64,000 nt of DNA from Spongiibacter marinus (GCF_016906995.1 NZ_JAFBBD010000001.1:186001-250000); one strand, 5' to 3'. Shown: positions 52,741-62,121, numbered from the stretch's first letter. Translations and numbers: made by a program. Notes: generated by a model from the sequence alone, not told the origin.

Positions 52741-52934
52741 GGCGCGCCCACATTCATCACGTAACCGAAGTTATTTGGAATGGGTCAAGGACATAAGTCG
52801 GGCTGAAAGTCAGCGCCAGCAGCGATAATTTAGTGAGTGTAAACAGCCCCTAACTTCAGCCCCCATTTGCAGCCTGATATACTCGCTGGCCTATTCGCCT
52901 TGCCAGCGCGGCAAGATAGCACCGGAGGTTCTCG

Positions 52935-53762
52935 TTGAGCACAGCAACAATCGGATTCATTGGCGGCGGCAATATGGCTGCCAGCATTATCGGCGGACTG
53001 CTCGCCAGTGGCATCGACGCTGAGAATATTCGCGCGGGCGACCCCAACGCCGACAGTCTGTCCAAGCTGTCAGCGCTGGGCAATATTCAAACCAGCCAAG
53101 ACAACCACGCGATCATTCCCGGTTGTGATGTGATCGTTATGGCGGTCAAACCGCAACTTATGAAAACCGTTGCCAGCGAAATCAGCAAACTGGTGCAGCA
53201 ACATCGCCCAATGGTCATCAGTATTGCAGCAGGCATCACCAGCGACAGCCTAAACCGTTGGCTTGGCGGCGATTTAGCAATCGTGCGCTGCATGCCCAAC
53301 ACCCCCGCTCTACTTCGCTGCGGCGCAACAGGGCTCTATGCCAATGATGCCGTCTCCGAGCAACAGCGCCAGTTGGCAGAAAAAATTATGCAGGCCACGG
53401 GCCTGGCGCTCTGGGTAGACAGCGAAGCGGATTTGGACGCCGTTACCGCGGTGTCTGGCAGTGGCCCGGCCTATTTCTTCCTGTTGATGGAAGCGATGCA
53501 AGCCAGCGGTGAAAAGCTGGGACTAAGCAGCGAACTAGCCGCTAAGCTCAGCCAGCAAACGGCCCTTGGTGCCGCCAGAATGGCACTGGAGGGCGATGTG
53601 GATGTCGCCGAGCTACGCCGCCGCGTCACCTCACCAAAGGGCACGACTGAGCGCGCGATCACTATTTTTGAAGACGGCGGCTTTCGCCAACTCGTCGACG
53701 CCGCACTCAGCGGTGCGGCCTTGCGGGCCGAAGAACTGGGCCGAGAGCTCGAAGGGGAATAA
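52935..53762 (+). CDS. proC: Pyrroline-5-carboxylate reductase ProC
   Basis: 275 residues. The N-terminal Rossmann fold has IGFIGGGNMAASIIGGL (about 6-22) for NAD(P)H. The C-terminal dimerisation domain carries the family signature ...VTSPKGTTERAI, with DAVTAVSGSGPAYFF in the active site. It reduces pyrroline-5-carboxylate to proline. The TTG start is set by GGAGG 6 bases upstream and the family N-terminus. A 194-base gap after yggS with a TATACT box suggests its own promoter. Confidence 0.95.
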   Translation: MSTATIGFIGGGNMAASIIGGLLASGIDAENIRAGDPNADSLSKLSALGNIQTSQDNHAIIPGCDVIVMAVKPQLMKTVASEISKLVQQHRPMVISIAAGITSDSLNRWLGGDLAIVRCMPNTPALLRCGATGLYANDAVSEQQRQLAEKIMQATGLALWVDSEADLDAVTAVSGSGPAYFFLLMEAMQASGEKLGLSSELAAKLSQQTALGAARMALEGDVDVAELRRRVTSPKGTTERAITIFEDGGFRQLVDAALSGAALRAEELGRELEGE

Positions 53763-53770
53763 AACCAGCC

Positions 53771-54358
53771 ATGTCAGCATTCAATGATATTTCCTATTTA
53801 CTGCTTAACACGCTTATCAGCCTGACCCTGCTGGTATTTATGCTGCGGTTAATTTTGCAGCTGGTGCGGGCCGACTTTTACAACCCGATCTCTCAGGCCA
53901 TTGTGAAACTCAGCAACCCGCTAGTGCTGCCCCTGCGCCGTTTACTGCCGCCGCTGGGCCGCATCGACAGCGCATCGTTGCTACTCGCCTTTGCGGTGCA
54001 GGCAATAGGCATTACGCTGCTGTGCAAAATTCTGTTCGGCGTATTCCCAAACCCTGCGCAAATTCTGCTCTGGTCAGTCATTGGCCTGTGCGCGATGGTT
54101 CTTAACCTGTATTTCTTCGCCATCATCGGCAGCATTATCCTTAGCTGGGTGGCTCAGGGTAGCTATAACCCCGGCGCGCAATTGCTCTACCAAATCACCG
54201 AGCCGGTTATGGCGCCGTTTCGCAAGTTAATACCACCACTCGGCGGACTCGACCTTTCACCAATACTGGTGTTTCTGAGTATTAATGTTTTGGAAGTTCT
54301 GCTCCGCCACATGGGGGCGTCTGTCGGCCTTCACCCCGCACTGGTAATGGGTTTGTAG
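53771..54358 (+). CDS. yggT: YggT family membrane protein
   Basis: 195 residues, two tandem YGGT repeats (about 8-85 and 105-185), each with two membrane helices and the motif NPISQAIVKLSNPLVLPLR or NPGAQLLYQITEPVMAPFR. Inner-membrane protein; E. coli YggT is linked to osmotic and potassium tolerance. It starts 8 bases after proC and is followed by yggU 7 bases later, a conserved gene string. Confidence 0.92.
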   Translation: MSAFNDISYLLLNTLISLTLLVFMLRLILQLVRADFYNPISQAIVKLSNPLVLPLRRLLPPLGRIDSASLLLAFAVQAIGITLLCKILFGVFPNPAQILLWSVIGLCAMVLNLYFFAIIGSIILSWVAQGSYNPGAQLLYQITEPVMAPFRKLIPPLGGLDLSPILVFLSINVLEVLLRHMGASVGLHPALVMGL

Positions 54359-54365
54359 CAGCCCA

Positions 54366-54668
54366 GTGGCAGACTTTTATTCCTGGCAGGACGATACGCT
54401 GATATTGCGCTGCCACGTGCAGCCGGGGGCCAGTCGCGAAGAGTTTGCCGGGCATCATGGCGAGCGCCTGAAGGTGCGATTGCGGGCAGCGGCGGTAGAC
54501 GGCAAAGCCAATCGGGCACTTTGCGCCTTTCTCGCAGCCCAATTCGGGGTAAAAAAAGCCCAGGTCAGCCTGTCGTCAGGCGCGCAAAGTCGACAAAAAA
54601 CCCTTAGAATTCAAACACCCGGCAAGCTGCCGGAAAATTTGCACATCACCGCCGTTAACAAGGGGTAA
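54366..54668 (+). CDS. yggU: YggU family protein (DUF167)
   Basis: 100 residues, UPF0235/DUF167 fold. The family motif HVQPGASREEFAGHHGERLKV-like opening (QPGASREEF, then LKVRLRAAAVDGKAN) and the SLSSGAQSRQKTLRI segment are intact. GTG start at 54366, 7 bases after yggT. Function unknown; in E. coli it also lies beside yggT. Confidence 0.9.
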   Translation: MADFYSWQDDTLILRCHVQPGASREEFAGHHGERLKVRLRAAAVDGKANRALCAFLAAQFGVKKAQVSLSSGAQSRQKTLRIQTPGKLPENLHITAVNKG

Positions 54669-54677
54669 TTCAGGAAG

Positions 54678-55829
54678 GTGACACACCAGCCAGAGCAACA
54701 AGACAGCGTCGGCATCGTCACGCCACAGACCCTGCATTTTGATCAGCCACTGGCGCTCTCCTGTGGTCGCAGCCTGCCCGAACACGATATCGTTTTTGAA
54801 ACCTACGGCGAGCTAAATGCCGCGCGCAGCAATGCCATTCTGATCTGCCACGCACTCAGCGGCCATCATCACGCCGCGGGGCGACACCACCCTGATGAGC
54901 GTAAGCCCGGCTGGTGGGACAGCTGCATTGGGCCTGGAAAGCCAATCGACACCAATGTGTTCTTCGTACTCAGCATTAACAATATCGGCGGCTGCCACGG
55001 CTCCACCGGCCCCACCTCCACCAACCCGGAAACCGGAAAGCCCTGGGGGCCGGACTTCCCGCCTTTGCGCTGTCGCGACTGGGTGGAGAGCCAACGCCTG
55101 ATGATGGCGCACTTTGGCATTGAGCAATGGGCCGCCATCATCGGTGGCAGTCTCGGCGGTATGCAGGCGATGCGCTGGGCACTGGAGTACCCCGATGCCA
55201 TGCGCCACTGCGTCGTGATCGCCTCGGCAATGAAGCTGTCGGCGCAGAATATCGCCTTCAACGAGATCGCTCGCAATGCCATTTGCTCCGACCCCAACTT
55301 TCACCAGGGCCGCTATCTAGAGCACGACACGCTGCCCCGCCAGGGCCTGGCACTGGCCAGAATGATCGGCCACGTTACCTATTTGTCCGACGACGGCATG
55401 AAGGAAAAATTCGGCCGCGACCTCAAGGCCGGAGACCTGAAACTCGGCTCCCAAGGGCCCGTGGAGTTCCAGGTAGAAAGCTACCTGCGCCATCAGGGTT
55501 CGCGCTTTGCCGAAAGCTTCGACGCCAACACCTATTTATTGATGACGAAGGCTCTGGACTACTACGACTTGGCCCGCGAGTACGACGACGATCCAGTCGC
55601 GGCATTCAGCCACGCCAAGTGCCGATTTATGGTGATGTCATTTACCTCGGATTGGCGCTTTGCCCCGGACCGGTCGCGAGAAATCGTCGATGCCTTAGTC
55701 GCGGCGGGCAAATCCGTTAGCTATGCAGAAATTGAGGCGAATCACGGACACGATGCGTTTTTGATTCCCATCCCGCGCTATATGGCGGTATTCAACGCCT
55801 ACATGAAACGTGTAGCGGAGGGCCTGTGA
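54678..55829 (+). CDS. metX: Homoserine O-succinyl/acetyltransferase MetX
   Basis: Alpha/beta-hydrolase-fold acyltransferase, 383 residues. The nucleophile is Ser158 in GGSLGGMQ. The catalytic Asp is in FTSDWRFAP and the His in NHGHDAFL. The conserved active-site loop reads [13 protein letters not shown]. It acylates homoserine in methionine synthesis; Pseudomonas-type MetX enzymes paired with MetW use succinyl-CoA, which is likely here. GTG start. Its stop overlaps the metW start by one base (TGATG), so the two are translationally coupled. Confidence 0.95.
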   Translation: MTHQPEQQDSVGIVTPQTLHFDQPLALSCGRSLPEHDIVFETYGELNAARSNAILICHALSGHHHAAGRHHPDERKPGWWDSCIGPGKPIDTNVFFVLSINNIGGCHGSTGPTSTNPETGKPWGPDFPPLRCRDWVESQRLMMAHFGIEQWAAIIGGSLGGMQAMRWALEYPDAMRHCVVIASAMKLSAQNIAFNEIARNAICSDPNFHQGRYLEHDTLPRQGLALARMIGHVTYLSDDGMKEKFGRDLKAGDLKLGSQGPVEFQVESYLRHQGSRFAESFDANTYLLMTKALDYYDLAREYDDDPVAAFSHAKCRFMVMSFTSDWRFAPDRSREIVDALVAAGKSVSYAEIEANHGHDAFLIPIPRYMAVFNAYMKRVAEGL

Positions 55830-56419
55830 TGCGCTTTGACCTGACCCTGATCCAGCCCTGGATCAAGCCCGGCGCCCGGGTCCTCGACCTGGGCTGCGGC
55901 GACGGCACACTGCTCAAAACCCTGGCTGAAGAGAAGCAAGTTTCCGGCTTGGGCCTGGAAATCGACCCCGATAATATTACCGAAGCGCTGAGCAAGGGCG
56001 TGGATGTTATCGAGCACGACCTCAACACCGGCCTGGGGAATTTTCGCGACGACAGCTTCGATGTTGTGGTGATGACGCTGGCCCTGCAAACGCTGCGCTA
56101 TCCGCATCTCGTTATCGACGAAATGCTGCGGGTCGGCCGCGAGTGTATCGTCACTTTCCCGAACTTTGGCCACTGGCGCAGCCGTTGGCACCTCACGGGC
56201 CGCGGACGAATGCCGGTGAGTAAGTTTTTACCCTACACGTGGTACGACACGCCCAATATCCACTTTTGTACCGTGCGCGACTTTGAAGCCCTGTGCGAAG
56301 AAAAATTCATCCGCATTCTCAACAGCAGCGTAGTCAGCGGAGACAACACGCAAGGGGCCCTCGCCCAGCGCTTTCCCAATGTGCTCGGGGTGACGGCGGT
56401 CTACCATATTAGTAAATAA
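55829..56419 (+). CDS. metW: Methionine biosynthesis protein MetW
   Basis: Class I methyltransferase fold, 196 residues. SAM-like site VLDLGCGDGTLLKTL (about 19-33), then DVVVMTLALQTLRYP, FPNFGHWRSRW and the late TLGALAQRFPNV-like QGALAQRFPNV. MetW forms a complex with MetX and boosts its activity. The ATG at 55829 lies within the metX stop (TGATG). Confidence 0.94.
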   Translation: MRFDLTLIQPWIKPGARVLDLGCGDGTLLKTLAEEKQVSGLGLEIDPDNITEALSKGVDVIEHDLNTGLGNFRDDSFDVVVMTLALQTLRYPHLVIDEMLRVGRECIVTFPNFGHWRSRWHLTGRGRMPVSKFLPYTWYDTPNIHFCTVRDFEALCEEKFIRILNSSVVSGDNTQGALAQRFPNVLGVTAVYHISK

Positions 56420-56446
56420 ACCACTGCAAACGGCAAGGAAATGAAC

Positions 56447-56917
56447 ATGAGCGCAGCCCGCCAACTCGTAATGCTGATGATTGTAGGCCTGTGTGCATGG
56501 CCCAGCCTCGCCCAAGACGCCGCCGCGCCGGTGTCGCCGCCCACGTCGCAAACCTTCGGCGCTGACACCGTTTACTTCAATGTTCTCAACACGGGTTTTC
56601 TCACCCCTGAGGTTGCCCGAAGCTATGGCATTACGCGCGGCAAGGACAAATTCCTCGTCAATGTATCGGTTCGACATGCCAGCGATGGCACAAGCGAGCC
56701 TATCCGGGCCACAGTCAGTGGCAGCAGCTCAGACCTGATACACCGAACGCCGCTGAACTTTAGAGAAGTCATCGAGCAGGATGCTATTTATTACATCGCC
56801 GAGCTGTCCATTGATGGCAAACAGGAAACCCGCGATTTCCGCCTGCGCGTGAACACCGCCACTCGCCCCCAGCCCTACGATATTCAGTTCAATAAAACCC
56901 TGCATATAGAGAATTAA
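56447..56917 (+). CDS. DUF4426 domain periplasmic protein
   Basis: 156 residues. A signal peptide (MSAARQLVMLMIVGLCAWPS, cleaved near LAQ) is followed by the DUF4426 domain (about 35-155, VYFNVLNTGFLTPEVARSYGI). The family is always found between metW and rdgB in Pseudomonas relatives. Its function is unknown. I prefer the ATG at 56447 over 56441 because AAGGA is 7 bases from it and only 1 base from the other. Confidence 0.88.
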   Translation: MSAARQLVMLMIVGLCAWPSLAQDAAAPVSPPTSQTFGADTVYFNVLNTGFLTPEVARSYGITRGKDKFLVNVSVRHASDGTSEPIRATVSGSSSDLIHRTPLNFREVIEQDAIYYIAELSIDGKQETRDFRLRVNTATRPQPYDIQFNKTLHIEN

Positions 56918-56920
56918 GGC

Positions 56921-57520
56921 ATGACCTTAAAAATTGTCGTCGCCACAGGCAACGCTGGCAAACTCGCCGAATTCAGCCAGCTTTTGGGTGAGCGTTTTTC
57001 ACTGATCAGTCAGCGCGACCTGCAGGTTGAAGAGGCTGAGGAAAACGGCCTGAGCTTTGTTGAGAATGCCCTGATTAAAGCGCGCAATGCCGCCCTGCAA
57101 ACCGGCCTGCCAGCACTGGCAGATGACTCCGGGCTCTGTGTCGACGCGCTGGGCGGCGCACCCGGCATCTATTCGGCCCGCTATGCCGGTGCCGGCGCGA
57201 AAGACGCCGACAACAATGCCAAGCTGCTGCGCGATCTGGCTGACATCCGCCAACGCAAAGCCCATTTCCACTGCGCGCTGGTATTTGTTCGCCACCCGGA
57301 AGACCCCGCCCCGATCATTTGCGAGGGCCGCTGGCTGGGTGAGGTTGTGGATACACCACGAGGCGAAAACGGCTTTGGCTACGACCCCCATTTTTTTATC
57401 CCCGCGCTAAACAAGTGCGCGGCGGAGTTGCCCCCCGAGCAAAAAAACCGCCTCAGTCACCGCGGCCTCGCCGTTTCTCAGCTGGTGAAGCGCCTGCCCA
57501 CCGAATTCGGCGGCAGCTAA
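56921..57520 (+). CDS. rdgB: XTP/dITP diphosphatase RdgB
   Basis: Ham1/RdgB NTP pyrophosphatase, 199 residues (E. coli 197). The opening VVATGNAGKLAEF, catalytic ENALIKARNA and ALADDSGLCVDAL, and GENGFGYDPHFF are all present. It removes non-canonical purine nucleotides (ITP, XTP) from the pool. It starts 3 bases after the DUF4426 gene. hemW, the next gene in Pseudomonas, is absent. Confidence 0.96.
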   Translation: MTLKIVVATGNAGKLAEFSQLLGERFSLISQRDLQVEEAEENGLSFVENALIKARNAALQTGLPALADDSGLCVDALGGAPGIYSARYAGAGAKDADNNAKLLRDLADIRQRKAHFHCALVFVRHPEDPAPIICEGRWLGEVVDTPRGENGFGYDPHFFIPALNKCAAELPPEQKNRLSHRGLAVSQLVKRLPTEFGGS

Positions 57521-57682
57521 GCAGCCCCCCGCCACATTGGCTGACCGCCACGCCCGCGAACCGGCGGCTATCTCCGCGTCACAATTGAGCAAAATGGCGG
57601 TTTCGAGGTCACAAGGGAATCGCTATGCTGTCACCACTACTGGGTAAACACCTGCCCGCACCACAATAAGGAGTGTAAGCGC

Positions 57683-59332
57683 ATGATGAAATGGATACTG
57701 CGCGGCCTATTACTATTGGTCGTTATTATCGTCGCCACAGTGGCCTTTGCACTGGAACCTATCGCCAAGTGGGCGATAGAGAGCGAAGGCAGCAAAGCCG
57801 TCGGCGCCAAAGTCAATGTCGACGACGTTGATATCCAGCTCTATCCGACCCATGTCGCCCTGTACGGATTGACCGTCGCCAACCCCAATGAACCGATGAG
57901 CAACCTACTGGAAAGCGAGAAGGTGTCGGCCGACGTCGACAGCACGGCGCTGATCAAGCGTCAGTTTATCGCCGATCAGGTTTTATTGTCCGGGTTGCAG
58001 ATGGCCACCGAACGCAGCACGCCGGGTACCCTCGACGGCAGCATGCCGCCCGCCAAGCCCAAAGAAGAAGGCGGATTGCCCAGCATTGAGCTGCCCGACG
58101 CCAATGCCATTATGGCCGAAGAGCAGGCGATTATTCAGGCAGAGGTGGAGGAGATCGAAAACGGCTTCAAAACCCTGGAGGAAAAGTGGCAAGAGAAATC
58201 AAAGACGCTTCCTCAACAGGAGCGCCTCGACGAATTTAAAGCGCGCTGGGAGGCACTGAAAGAGAAGAACACCTTTGAGCGCATTGCCGGTGCCAAACAG
58301 CTACGCGATGACATCAAAGACGAGCTCAAACAATTCAAAGGGCTGAATAAGGAAATTTCCGCCGACGTGGATACCGCCAAAACCTTAAGTTCACGCGCAG
58401 CCCGGCTGCCCGCTGCACAGTCGCAGCGCATTATGAGCAAGTATGGCGTAGACCAAGGCACCGACGGCATGTTGCGCTTCCTGCTGGGTGACGATGCGAC
58501 AAAGTTCGTGCAGCGCGGCCTAACGCTTTATAAGCAAACGATGGGAGAGCTCGCCGCTAAGGAATCCTCTGCGCCCAGCGAGCCCGCCGGCAGCAGCGAA
58601 CTGCCCGTCAGCATACTGATTCGCGAAGTGCTGATCGACGGTTACCAAATGGTTGGCGAGCAAAAGCTGGCTTACAACGGAAAAATTGAAAACATAACCG
58701 ACAAGCTTGAAAAGCCCATTGCCATGAAACTGCAAGGCGGTGTTGAGGAGCAGGCGCAATTGCTCATCGACGGTCTGTTTAAGCAGCAAAATGATGCCAT
58801 GAGCGCCAACGTAAGCATGACCCTCAAGCAGTTACTGCTGTCAGGTATCGCGCTCTCACAAAGCCCGCAACTGCCGCTCCAGCTCGAGCAGGGGTTGGCC
58901 GATATTGCCGCGAACTTCTCTCTCAATGGCGACGACCTTAGCGGCTCGGTAAAAGGCCTGGTCAACCAAGCTAAAATTCTCGTGGCCAGTGCGGGCGACG
59001 AAAACCCAACCGCGCAACGCCTGGCTCGCGCGCTGGAGGGTGTCAGCAAGCTGGTGATGGACATGCGCGTGAATGGCAGCGTCGACGACCCCATCGTTAA
59101 GCTCAAGTCCAACCTTGACAGCATTTTGGGCGACGTTCTGGGTGAAGAACTGAAGGGCCAACTGAAAGAGCTGGAGGCCTCGCTAAAGTCTGATATTCAA
59201 AACAAATACGGCAGCGAGCTCAACCAACTGCAAGAAAAGCGCGAATTGTTGGCCGGTTACAAAGACCTGCTCGGCGACCGCGAAGCGGCAATGGAAGCCT
59301 TGATGCAGGAACTGGCGCGCAAAATGCTGTAG
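57683..59332 (+). CDS. TIGR03545 family protein (AsmA-like)
   Basis: 549 residues. One N-terminal membrane helix (about 4-24, LRGLLLLVVIIVATVAFAL) is followed by a long periplasmic body. The body begins VGAKVNVDDVDIQLYPTHVALYGLTVANP, the AsmA-like start that also marks TIGR03545. The middle (about 150-240) is charged and coiled-coil-like (EEIENGFKTLEEKWQEKSK). AsmA-like proteins are thought to span or transport lipids in the envelope; the specific role here is unknown. Transcribed alone after a gap of about 160 bases; its stop lies in a short duplicated sequence. Confidence 0.82.
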   Translation: MMKWILRGLLLLVVIIVATVAFALEPIAKWAIESEGSKAVGAKVNVDDVDIQLYPTHVALYGLTVANPNEPMSNLLESEKVSADVDSTALIKRQFIADQVLLSGLQMATERSTPGTLDGSMPPAKPKEEGGLPSIELPDANAIMAEEQAIIQAEVEEIENGFKTLEEKWQEKSKTLPQQERLDEFKARWEALKEKNTFERIAGAKQLRDDIKDELKQFKGLNKEISADVDTAKTLSSRAARLPAAQSQRIMSKYGVDQGTDGMLRFLLGDDATKFVQRGLTLYKQTMGELAAKESSAPSEPAGSSELPVSILIREVLIDGYQMVGEQKLAYNGKIENITDKLEKPIAMKLQGGVEEQAQLLIDGLFKQQNDAMSANVSMTLKQLLLSGIALSQSPQLPLQLEQGLADIAANFSLNGDDLSGSVKGLVNQAKILVASAGDENPTAQRLARALEGVSKLVMDMRVNGSVDDPIVKLKSNLDSILGDVLGEELKGQLKELEASLKSDIQNKYGSELNQLQEKRELLAGYKDLLGDREAAMEALMQELARKML

Positions 59333-59354
59333 CCCTGTGTCATGCTGTAGCCCT
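59324..59354. repeat. 13-base direct repeat over the stop of the TIGR03545 gene
   Basis: ATGCTGTAGCCCT occurs at 59324-59336 and 59342-59354. The first copy contains the stop codon TAG at 59330-59332. The second copy repeats the terminal ML-stop in another frame. Probably a small slippage or duplication event. Confidence 0.7.
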
Positions 59355-59441
59355 ACGTTGACCCGGGCCTGCCTTGCACTGACTCATCGAAGCAGGCCCG
59401 CTATACTTCCCGGCCCCGTTTAGCCATATTTCGGAACCCCC

Positions 59442-59780
59442 ATGAACAAAGACACTTTGCTCGCGGCCCTGGAGGCCGGCAGCGCCCAATTTACTGATGT
59501 TATCGAGTATATCGACACGAACTTCGACTTTACGCCCACGGCTTTTCGCAACGGCGATACGCACAATGCCGCCAACAGCAATAATGGTTCCTGCAAAATT
59601 TTTGCCTTTGCCCTGCGCGAAGGGCTGAGCGAGCAGGCCACACTTCAGGCTTTCGGCGACTATTATCGCATCGATGTACTTCAGCACCCCAACGGCGATG
59701 ATCACGCCAATATCCGCAACTTTATGCGTAGCGGCTGGACCGGCATCGCCTTTGAGGGCGAAGCGCTCACCGCCAAGTAG
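59442..59780 (+). CDS. HopJ family protein (PF08888)
   Basis: 112 residues, matching HopJ-type proteins named after a Pseudomonas syringae effector. The family pattern FTDVIEYIDTNFDFTPTAFRNGDTHNAA and SCKIFAFALREGLSE is clear, with HPNGDDHANIRNFM near the end. There is no secretion signal visible. Such homologues are widespread in marine gammaproteobacteria lacking type III secretion, so an effector role is unlikely here; the function is unknown. Convergent with the AraC gene with no gap. Confidence 0.85.
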   Translation: MNKDTLLAALEAGSAQFTDVIEYIDTNFDFTPTAFRNGDTHNAANSNNGSCKIFAFALREGLSEQATLQAFGDYYRIDVLQHPNGDDHANIRNFMRSGWTGIAFEGEALTAK

Positions 59781-60815
59781 TCAGTAAGGCTGCAGCCCCC
59801 GTCGGTAGGCGCCCGGGCTACGCCCGGTCCAGCGACGAAAGGCGTGGCAGAAATTCGCCGTTTCACTGTAACCAAGGCGCTCAGCAATGGCTTCCAGGCT
59901 GAGTGCCGGATCGGCTAAGCATTGTTCGGCCAGCTCCCGGCGCACATCTTCTTGAAGATGTCGAAAACTGTGGCCCTCATCGCGCAGTTGGCGCCGCAAT
60001 GTGCGCTCGGAAACACCCAAACGGCGGCACACCACTTTGATCCCCGCAAAATGGCTCTCGGCAATCAATTGACGCAAGCGAATCTCGAAGGGCCGCTCAC
60101 CATGCTGCTGAGCAATCAGGTCCCGGCATTGGCGCACACAGGCGGACCAGGTAATCGGGTTTGCCTGAGGCAGGGGTTTCAGTAATTCCTCGCGATGAAT
60201 GTGGGCGCGAGTATGCTCCGCCGCCCACTGAATCTGCACGCCGGCCATTCGCTCCAATTCCGCCGCGTAGTCTGGCCTCGGCAAACTGATCTCCACATCA
60301 ATGACCGGCAATCGTCGACCTGCCGCTTCCGCGGCAATAATCAAAGTGATCACCAAATCACGCTCAATAACGAAGTTTCTCACCGGACCGGCCGGGTAAT
60401 CAGCATGCACCTCAACCGTGGCAATGTCGCCATCAAGCTTCAGCTCCAGGCCCGCGAAACTGTGGGTGAGCTCGATAAACTCATGAGCCACTTCAAAGGC
60501 CTGTATTAAATTTTCGCTGCTGGTCAGCGCCAAGCCCCACACACCAAAGGCGCCGTAGTGGTAGCGCAGGCCAACACGAAACGCCAGGTCGGCACGCGGG
60601 TTACTGGCCAGCACATGCTCGATAAAGGCGATTTCCTGCTCCCGACGTATCAACGCGTCGGGCGTTTCCAAAAAGTCCCGAGTCAGGTGAGTGGCGACCA
60701 ATACGGCATCGGTATCCAGTGCCAGCTCATCGAGCGCCTGGCACAACACGAGTAGCCCCAGCGCGGGGCGCAGCGCATGGTAGTTTGCCGACCCATAATT
60801 GTTATTTTTATTCAT
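59781..60815 (-). CDS. AraC family transcriptional regulator, divergent from alkB
   Basis: 344 residues: N-terminal Arabinose_bd-type (PF12625) sensor domain (about 15-195) and a C-terminal AraC HTH domain. The two helix-turn-helices are near SHFAGIKVVCRRLGVSERTLRRQL and ALSLEAIAERLGYSETANFCH, followed by FRRWTGRSPGAYRR. It is divergent from alkB by 102 bases, which contain a 31-base-spaced direct repeat, so it probably activates alkB in response to an alkane or lipid. I chose the ATG at 60815 over TTG at 60833. Confidence 0.88.
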   Translation of the reverse strand: MNKNNNYGSANYHALRPALGLLVLCQALDELALDTDAVLVATHLTRDFLETPDALIRREQEIAFIEHVLASNPRADLAFRVGLRYHYGAFGVWGLALTSSENLIQAFEVAHEFIELTHSFAGLELKLDGDIATVEVHADYPAGPVRNFVIERDLVITLIIAAEAAGRRLPVIDVEISLPRPDYAAELERMAGVQIQWAAEHTRAHIHREELLKPLPQANPITWSACVRQCRDLIAQQHGERPFEIRLRQLIAESHFAGIKVVCRRLGVSERTLRRQLRDEGHSFRHLQEDVRRELAEQCLADPALSLEAIAERLGYSETANFCHAFRRWTGRSPGAYRRGLQPY

Positions 60816-60864
60816 GATGGCCGAAATTAACAATAATAGAGGTCAGTCGCAACATGGGCAGCTC

Positions 60865-60907
60865 TAACAAGGCGGACTAAGCTGGGCGAAGATAATAACA
60901 AGGCGGA
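60865..60907. promoter_or_regulatory. Direct repeat, likely AraC-type operator upstream of alkB
   Basis: TAACAAGGCGGA occurs at 60865-60876 and 60896-60907, 31 bases (three helical turns) apart on the same face. The second copy overlaps the alkB ribosome site (GGAG at 60904). Direct repeats at this spacing are the usual target of AraC-family activators. Confidence 0.55.
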
Positions 60908-60917
60908 GACCTATCTC

Positions 60918-62087
60918 ATGGCAAACACCACATCTTTCGTGTCGATTACCGACCTTACACAACGCCTGCGCTGGCTGTGGCTAGTCAACGCGACCGTGAT
61001 GCCCTGGGTATTACTAATTGGCATTATCCCCGCCGAGCTCACCGGCAACGTCGCGTGGCTGATGATCGGCTACCCGCTGTTTTACATCGGCGTCCCCCTG
61101 CTCGACCGCTTACTCGGCCAAGATCCGAATAACCATGCAGAAGAGGACGTTCCAGCACTGGAGGCCGACGGCTATTTCAAAGCCGCATTGTTCTGTGCAC
61201 TCGGCGGCTCTATCGCTGCGCTCTGCGCCGGTATCTATTATGCGTGGTGGGCCGATCTGTCGATCTGGGGTTTGGCAGCACTGTCCGTTTCCTGCATGGG
61301 CTTTGGCGGCGGCCTGCTCAATCTGGGCCACGAACTCGGCCACAAGCGCAATCGCAGCGATCGCTGGGCGGCCAGCCTAGCCTTGGGTATCGCCGCGCTG
61401 CCGCACTTCAATGTTGAACACAATCGCGGTCACCACCGCTATGTCGCGACACCTGACGATCCCGCCTCATCAAAAATGGGCGAAACCTTCTACCAATTTA
61501 TTCTCAGGGAGCAGCCTTTAACCTGGTACCGTGGCTGGAAGCTGGAAGCGGAGCGCCTGGCTAAGAAAGGCAAGTCCGTTTTGTCACTGGAAAATGAAAT
61601 CCTACCCGGCGTGATCATCGGCCTCAGCTTTTTCACGGCGATAGGCCTGCTGTTTGGCCCTGTGATTCTTGGCTTTGCTCTGTTCAGTGCATGGTTGGGA
61701 CATATGAACCTATCACTGGCCAACTACATTGAGCACTATGGTTTGCTGCGCGGCAAAGACAGCAGTGGCCGCTATGAGCCCCCTCGCCCACAGCATTCCT
61801 GGAATCAAAATGCGCTGGTATCAAACCTGTTTACCTTCCAGCTGCAGCGCCACTCTGACCACCATGCACACCCCAGCCGCTCCTACCAATGCCTCCGCCA
61901 CTTCGACGACGTGCCTCAGCTGCCATGGGGCTATTACGAAATGTTCTTGCTCGCATATATTCCACCACTGTGGTTCAAAGTGATGGATAAACGCGTTATT
62001 GAATGGGCCGGCGGAGACCTGGAAAAGATCAATGTGCTGCCAGGCAAACGCGAAAAATACGCTAAGAAATTAACGCTCGCCGCGTAA
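60918..62087 (+). CDS. alkB: Alkane 1-monooxygenase AlkB
   Basis: Integral-membrane di-iron alkane hydroxylase, 389 residues. About six membrane helices. Conserved histidine boxes are HELGHKR (about 138-144), EHNRGHHRY (about 168-176) and LQRHSDHHAHP (about 312-322), plus the NYIEHYGL element. It hydroxylates the terminal carbon of n-alkanes with electrons from rubredoxin, which is not encoded nearby. The ATG at 60918 has GGCGGAG upstream. Induction by the divergent AraC regulator is inferred. Confidence 0.95.
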   Translation: MANTTSFVSITDLTQRLRWLWLVNATVMPWVLLIGIIPAELTGNVAWLMIGYPLFYIGVPLLDRLLGQDPNNHAEEDVPALEADGYFKAALFCALGGSIAALCAGIYYAWWADLSIWGLAALSVSCMGFGGGLLNLGHELGHKRNRSDRWAASLALGIAALPHFNVEHNRGHHRYVATPDDPASSKMGETFYQFILREQPLTWYRGWKLEAERLAKKGKSVLSLENEILPGVIIGLSFFTAIGLLFGPVILGFALFSAWLGHMNLSLANYIEHYGLLRGKDSSGRYEPPRPQHSWNQNALVSNLFTFQLQRHSDHHAHPSRSYQCLRHFDDVPQLPWGYYEMFLLAYIPPLWFKVMDKRVIEWAGGDLEKINVLPGKREKYAKKLTLAA

Positions 62088-62096
62088 CCGCCTCAT

Positions 62097-62121
62097 AAAA
62101 AAGGGGGCCTTTTGCCCCCTT
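62097..62121 (-). terminator. Terminator between alkB and the dihaem cytochrome gene
   Basis: Minus-strand AAGGGGGC / GCCCCCTT stem with a 5-base loop, then six T. It is strongest for the leftward cytochrome gene; on the + strand the stem is present but only two T follow. Confidence 0.85.

Noticed and set aside
55127-55720. 197-codon + strand frame inside metX
   Set aside because: Arg/Pro-rich shadow in another frame of metX, which is complete and conserved.
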